DNA from: Pseudomonadota bacterium
Lineage (GTDB): Bacteria > Pseudomonadota > Alphaproteobacteria > Sphingomonadales > Sphingomonadaceae
DNA: 8,367 bases
Reading direction: 5' to 3'
Assembly (NCBI GenBank): GCA_030271595.1
Contig: JARXKO010000061.1
Span: 1-8,367, forward strand
The notes under the pieces are model-generated. The model was not told where the DNA came from, ran no database searches, and saw only the letters and a program-made list of their open reading frames with translations. This document shows positions 6,696-8,367 of this stretch, in pieces (the first letter of the stretch is position 1; every line of letters begins with the position of its first letter). A program made the position numbers and the translations under genes.

Positions 6696-7784
6696 ATGAT
6701 GGATGAGGCAAAAGTGGCGCGTTCGGCTCCGAAAACTGCAACTCCGAAGGCCCCGCCCAAGCCTGCGCCGAAACCCGGCGGAGCGCCCGCCCGGCCGCCG
6801 CAGCCCGGGCCGTACAAGGCGGGCAAGGACGAACTGCTCGGCCTGTATCGCGAAATGCTGCTCATCCGCCGCTTCGAGGAGCGTGCCGGGCAATTGTACG
6901 GCCTCGGGCTGATCGGCGGCTTCTGCCACCTCTACATCGGCCAGGAAGCGGTCGCGGTCGGGCTTCAGTCGGCGCTGGCGGTCGGCAAGGACAGCGTCAT
7001 CACCGGCTATCGCGACCACGGCCACATGCTCGCTTTCGGCATCGACCCCAAATTGATCATGGCCGAGCTGACCGGGCGCGAAGCCGGGATTTCGAAGGGC
7101 AAGGGCGGCTCGATGCACATGTTCAGCGTCAGCCACGGCTTCTACGGCGGCCACGGGATTGTCGGGGCGCAGGTGGCGCTCGGCACCGGCCTCGCCTTCA
7201 AGCACCATTATACCGGCGATGGCGGGGTGTGCCTGACCTATATGGGCGACGGCGCGATCAACCAGGGCCAGGTCGCCGAGGCGTTCAACATGGCGAGCCT
7301 GTGGAAGCTGCCGGTGATCTTCGCGGTCGAGAATAACCGCTATGCCATGGGCACCAGCCTGGCTCGGGCGCATTCGGAGCCCGACCTGTACAAGAAGGGC
7401 GAAAGCTTCCGCATTCCGGGCATCAGGGTCGATGGCCAGGATGTGCTTGCAGTGCGCGGGGCGGCCGAAATGGCGCTCGAGTGGACTCGCGGCGGCAAGG
7501 GACCGATCCTGATCGAGTTCATGACCTATCGCTACCGCGGCCATTCGATGAGCGACCCGGCCAAATACCGCACGCGCGAGGAAGTGCAGGACGTGCGCGA
7601 GCATAACGACCCCATCGTCCATTGCGCGACGGTCCTCGCCAAGCTCGGCGTCACTGAAGACGAGCTCAAGGAAATCGACAAGGAAATCAAGGCGGTGGTC
7701 GTCGAAGCTGCGAAGTTCGCGGAGGAAGCGCCAGAACCCGCGCCAGCCGAGTTGTACACCAACGTGCTGGTGGAGAGCTACTGA
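6696..7784 (+). CDS. pdhA: Pyruvate dehydrogenase E1 component, alpha subunit
   Basis: A 362-residue subunit of the E1 heterotetramer, which decarboxylates pyruvate with thiamine diphosphate and passes the acetyl group to lipoyl domains. After an Ala/Pro/Lys-rich leader of about 45 residues, the catalytic part begins at [19 protein letters not shown]. It includes [25 protein letters not shown] (106-113) and the diphosphate-binding motif from GDG (184-186) to NN (213-214), followed by the [11 protein letters not shown] loop with H283, S284 and S286. The ATG pair at 6696/6699 is preferred to an upstream in-frame TTG at 6657. The stop overlaps the pdhB start as TGATG, so the two subunits are translationally coupled. 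The leader is poorly conserved in such proteins and may be flexible or E2-contacting; that is inference. Identification is firm. Confidence 0.96.
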   Translation: MMDEAKVARSAPKTATPKAPPKPAPKPGGAPARPPQPGPYKAGKDELLGLYREMLLIRRFEERAGQLYGLGLIGGFCHLYIGQEAVAVGLQSALAVGKDSVITGYRDHGHMLAFGIDPKLIMAELTGREAGISKGKGGSMHMFSVSHGFYGGHGIVGAQVALGTGLAFKHHYTGDGGVCLTYMGDGAINQGQVAEAFNMASLWKLPVIFAVENNRYAMGTSLARAHSEPDLYKKGESFRIPGIRVDGQDVLAVRGAAEMALEWTRGGKGPILIEFMTYRYRGHSMSDPAKYRTREEVQDVREHNDPIVHCATVLAKLGVTEDELKEIDKEIKAVVVEAAKFAEEAPEPAPAELYTNVLVESY

Positions 7785-8367
7785 TGGGGATCGAGCTCAA
7801 GATGCCCGCCTTGTCCCCGACAATGGAAGAGGGAACGCTGGCCAAATGGCTGGTCAAGGAAGGCGACAAGGTCGTGTCGGGCGACATCCTGGCCGAAATC
7901 GAAACCGACAAGGCAGTGATGGAATTCGAGGCGGTAGACGAGGGGACGATATCGAAGATCCTGGTCCCCGAGGGCACCGACGGGGTCAAGGTCGGCGCGG
8001 TGATCGCCGAAATGGCTGGCGAGGGCGAGGAAACCAGTCCCGCTCCGCAGGGTGGAGAGGCCACGCCGCAGACACCGGAACCCTCACCCCCACCCTCTCC
8101 CGAGACGGGAGAGGGTGAGGACGTCGGGTCCGCCCCACAGCAAATGCCGACCGCGGCGCGCGACCTGGTGGCCGATGTCGCCAATACCCGCGACGAGCCG
8201 GAGATGCCGGCCGGGACGCCGGTGGTGTCGATGACCGTGCGCGATGCGCTGCGCGACGCCATGGCCGAGGAAATGCGCGCCGACGAGCGGGTGCTGGTGC
8301 TGGGCGAGGAAGTCGCCGAATATCAGGGCGCGTACAAGGTGACGCAGGGGCTGTTGCAGGAATTCGG
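7784..8367 (+). CDS. pdhB: Pyruvate dehydrogenase E1 beta subunit with N-terminal lipoyl domain (3' end outside window)
   Basis: The first 194 codons of a longer gene are present. Residues 1-80 form a lipoyl domain ([21 protein letters not shown]) with the attachment lysine K43 in [12 protein letters not shown] Pro/Glu/Gly-rich linker follows (about 81-125), and the catalytic transketolase-like part begins near residue 147 ([18 protein letters not shown]) and continues to [18 protein letters not shown] at the edge. A lipoyl domain on E1 beta is unusual among bacteria in general but known from Zymomonas mobilis and common in sphingomonads. The alternative, an E2 gene, is ruled out because the sequence after the linker is E1 beta, not the peripheral-subunit-binding domain. 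The start overlaps the pdhA stop by one base. A palindromic repeat lies inside the linker. Confidence 0.95.
   Translation, partial: MGIELKMPALSPTMEEGTLAKWLVKEGDKVVSGDILAEIETDKAVMEFEAVDEGTISKILVPEGTDGVKVGAVIAEMAGEGEETSPAPQGGEATPQTPEPSPPPSPETGEGEDVGSAPQQMPTAARDLVADVANTRDEPEMPAGTPVVSMTVRDALRDAMAEEMRADERVLVLGEEVAEYQGAYKVTQGLLQEF
8081..8120 (+). repeat. REP-like palindromic element inside the pdhB linker
   Basis: ACCCTCTCCCG (8092-8102) and its perfect complement CGGGAGAGGGT (8106-8116) form an 11 bp stem with an AGA loop. An outer CCTC (8082-8085) can pair with GAGG (8117-8120) across a six-base bulge. The CCCTCACCCC...CCCTCTCCC...GGGAGAGGG...GAGG layout is the well-known shape of dispersed REP elements in proteobacterial genomes, normally found between genes. 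Here it is read in frame as codons 100-113 ([14 protein letters not shown]). Its identity as a dispersed repeat in this genome cannot be shown from one copy. Confidence 0.7.

Overview
The window is high-GC DNA from an alphaproteobacterium, most likely a member of the Sphingomonadales. The gene order carB-greA, the order eno-ftsB-pdhA-pdhB, a pyruvate dehydrogenase E1 beta that starts with a lipoyl domain (known from Zymomonas and sphingomonads), a DUF4170 gene and a GGAAC-type general-stress promoter all point that way. Genus cannot be fixed from this sequence.

Layout. Positions 1-2766 read rightward: the 3' half of carB (pyrimidine and arginine precursor synthesis), greA (transcript cleavage factor) and a rhomboid serine protease whose start overlaps the greA stop. 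Positions 2751-4731 read leftward: a four-gene, tightly overlapping cassette of small membrane proteins (DUF883-like, YqjE-like holin superfamily, DUF3618 with a very basic tail, and a second small membrane-helix protein), followed 43 nt downstream by a DUF4170 gene that runs into the rhomboid tail-to-tail with a 16 nt overlap. Positions 4877-8367 read rightward: eno (enolase), an FtsB/DivIC-type division protein, pdhA, and the 5' part of pdhB, which is cut by the window edge.

The 145 nt between the cassette and eno is a divergent control region. On the minus strand it holds a close match to the alphaproteobacterial EcfG general-stress promoter (GGAAC-N17-GGTT), followed by a well-placed Shine-Dalgarno. 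This suggests that the membrane cassette belongs to the general stress regulon, in parallel with the RpoS-controlled yqjD/yqjE genes of E. coli. The other side carries a plausible housekeeping promoter for eno. Enolase and the pyruvate dehydrogenase genes together cover the step to phosphoenolpyruvate and the later conversion of pyruvate to acetyl-CoA, with a divisome gene between them.

The points most worth a second look are the stress-promoter membrane cassette, a REP-like palindrome that sits in frame inside the lipoyl linker of pdhB, a probable leaderless start for pdhA, and a strong hairpin between carB and greA. No mobile-element gene, CRISPR array, tRNA or rRNA was seen, and no gap between genes exceeds about 150 nt.
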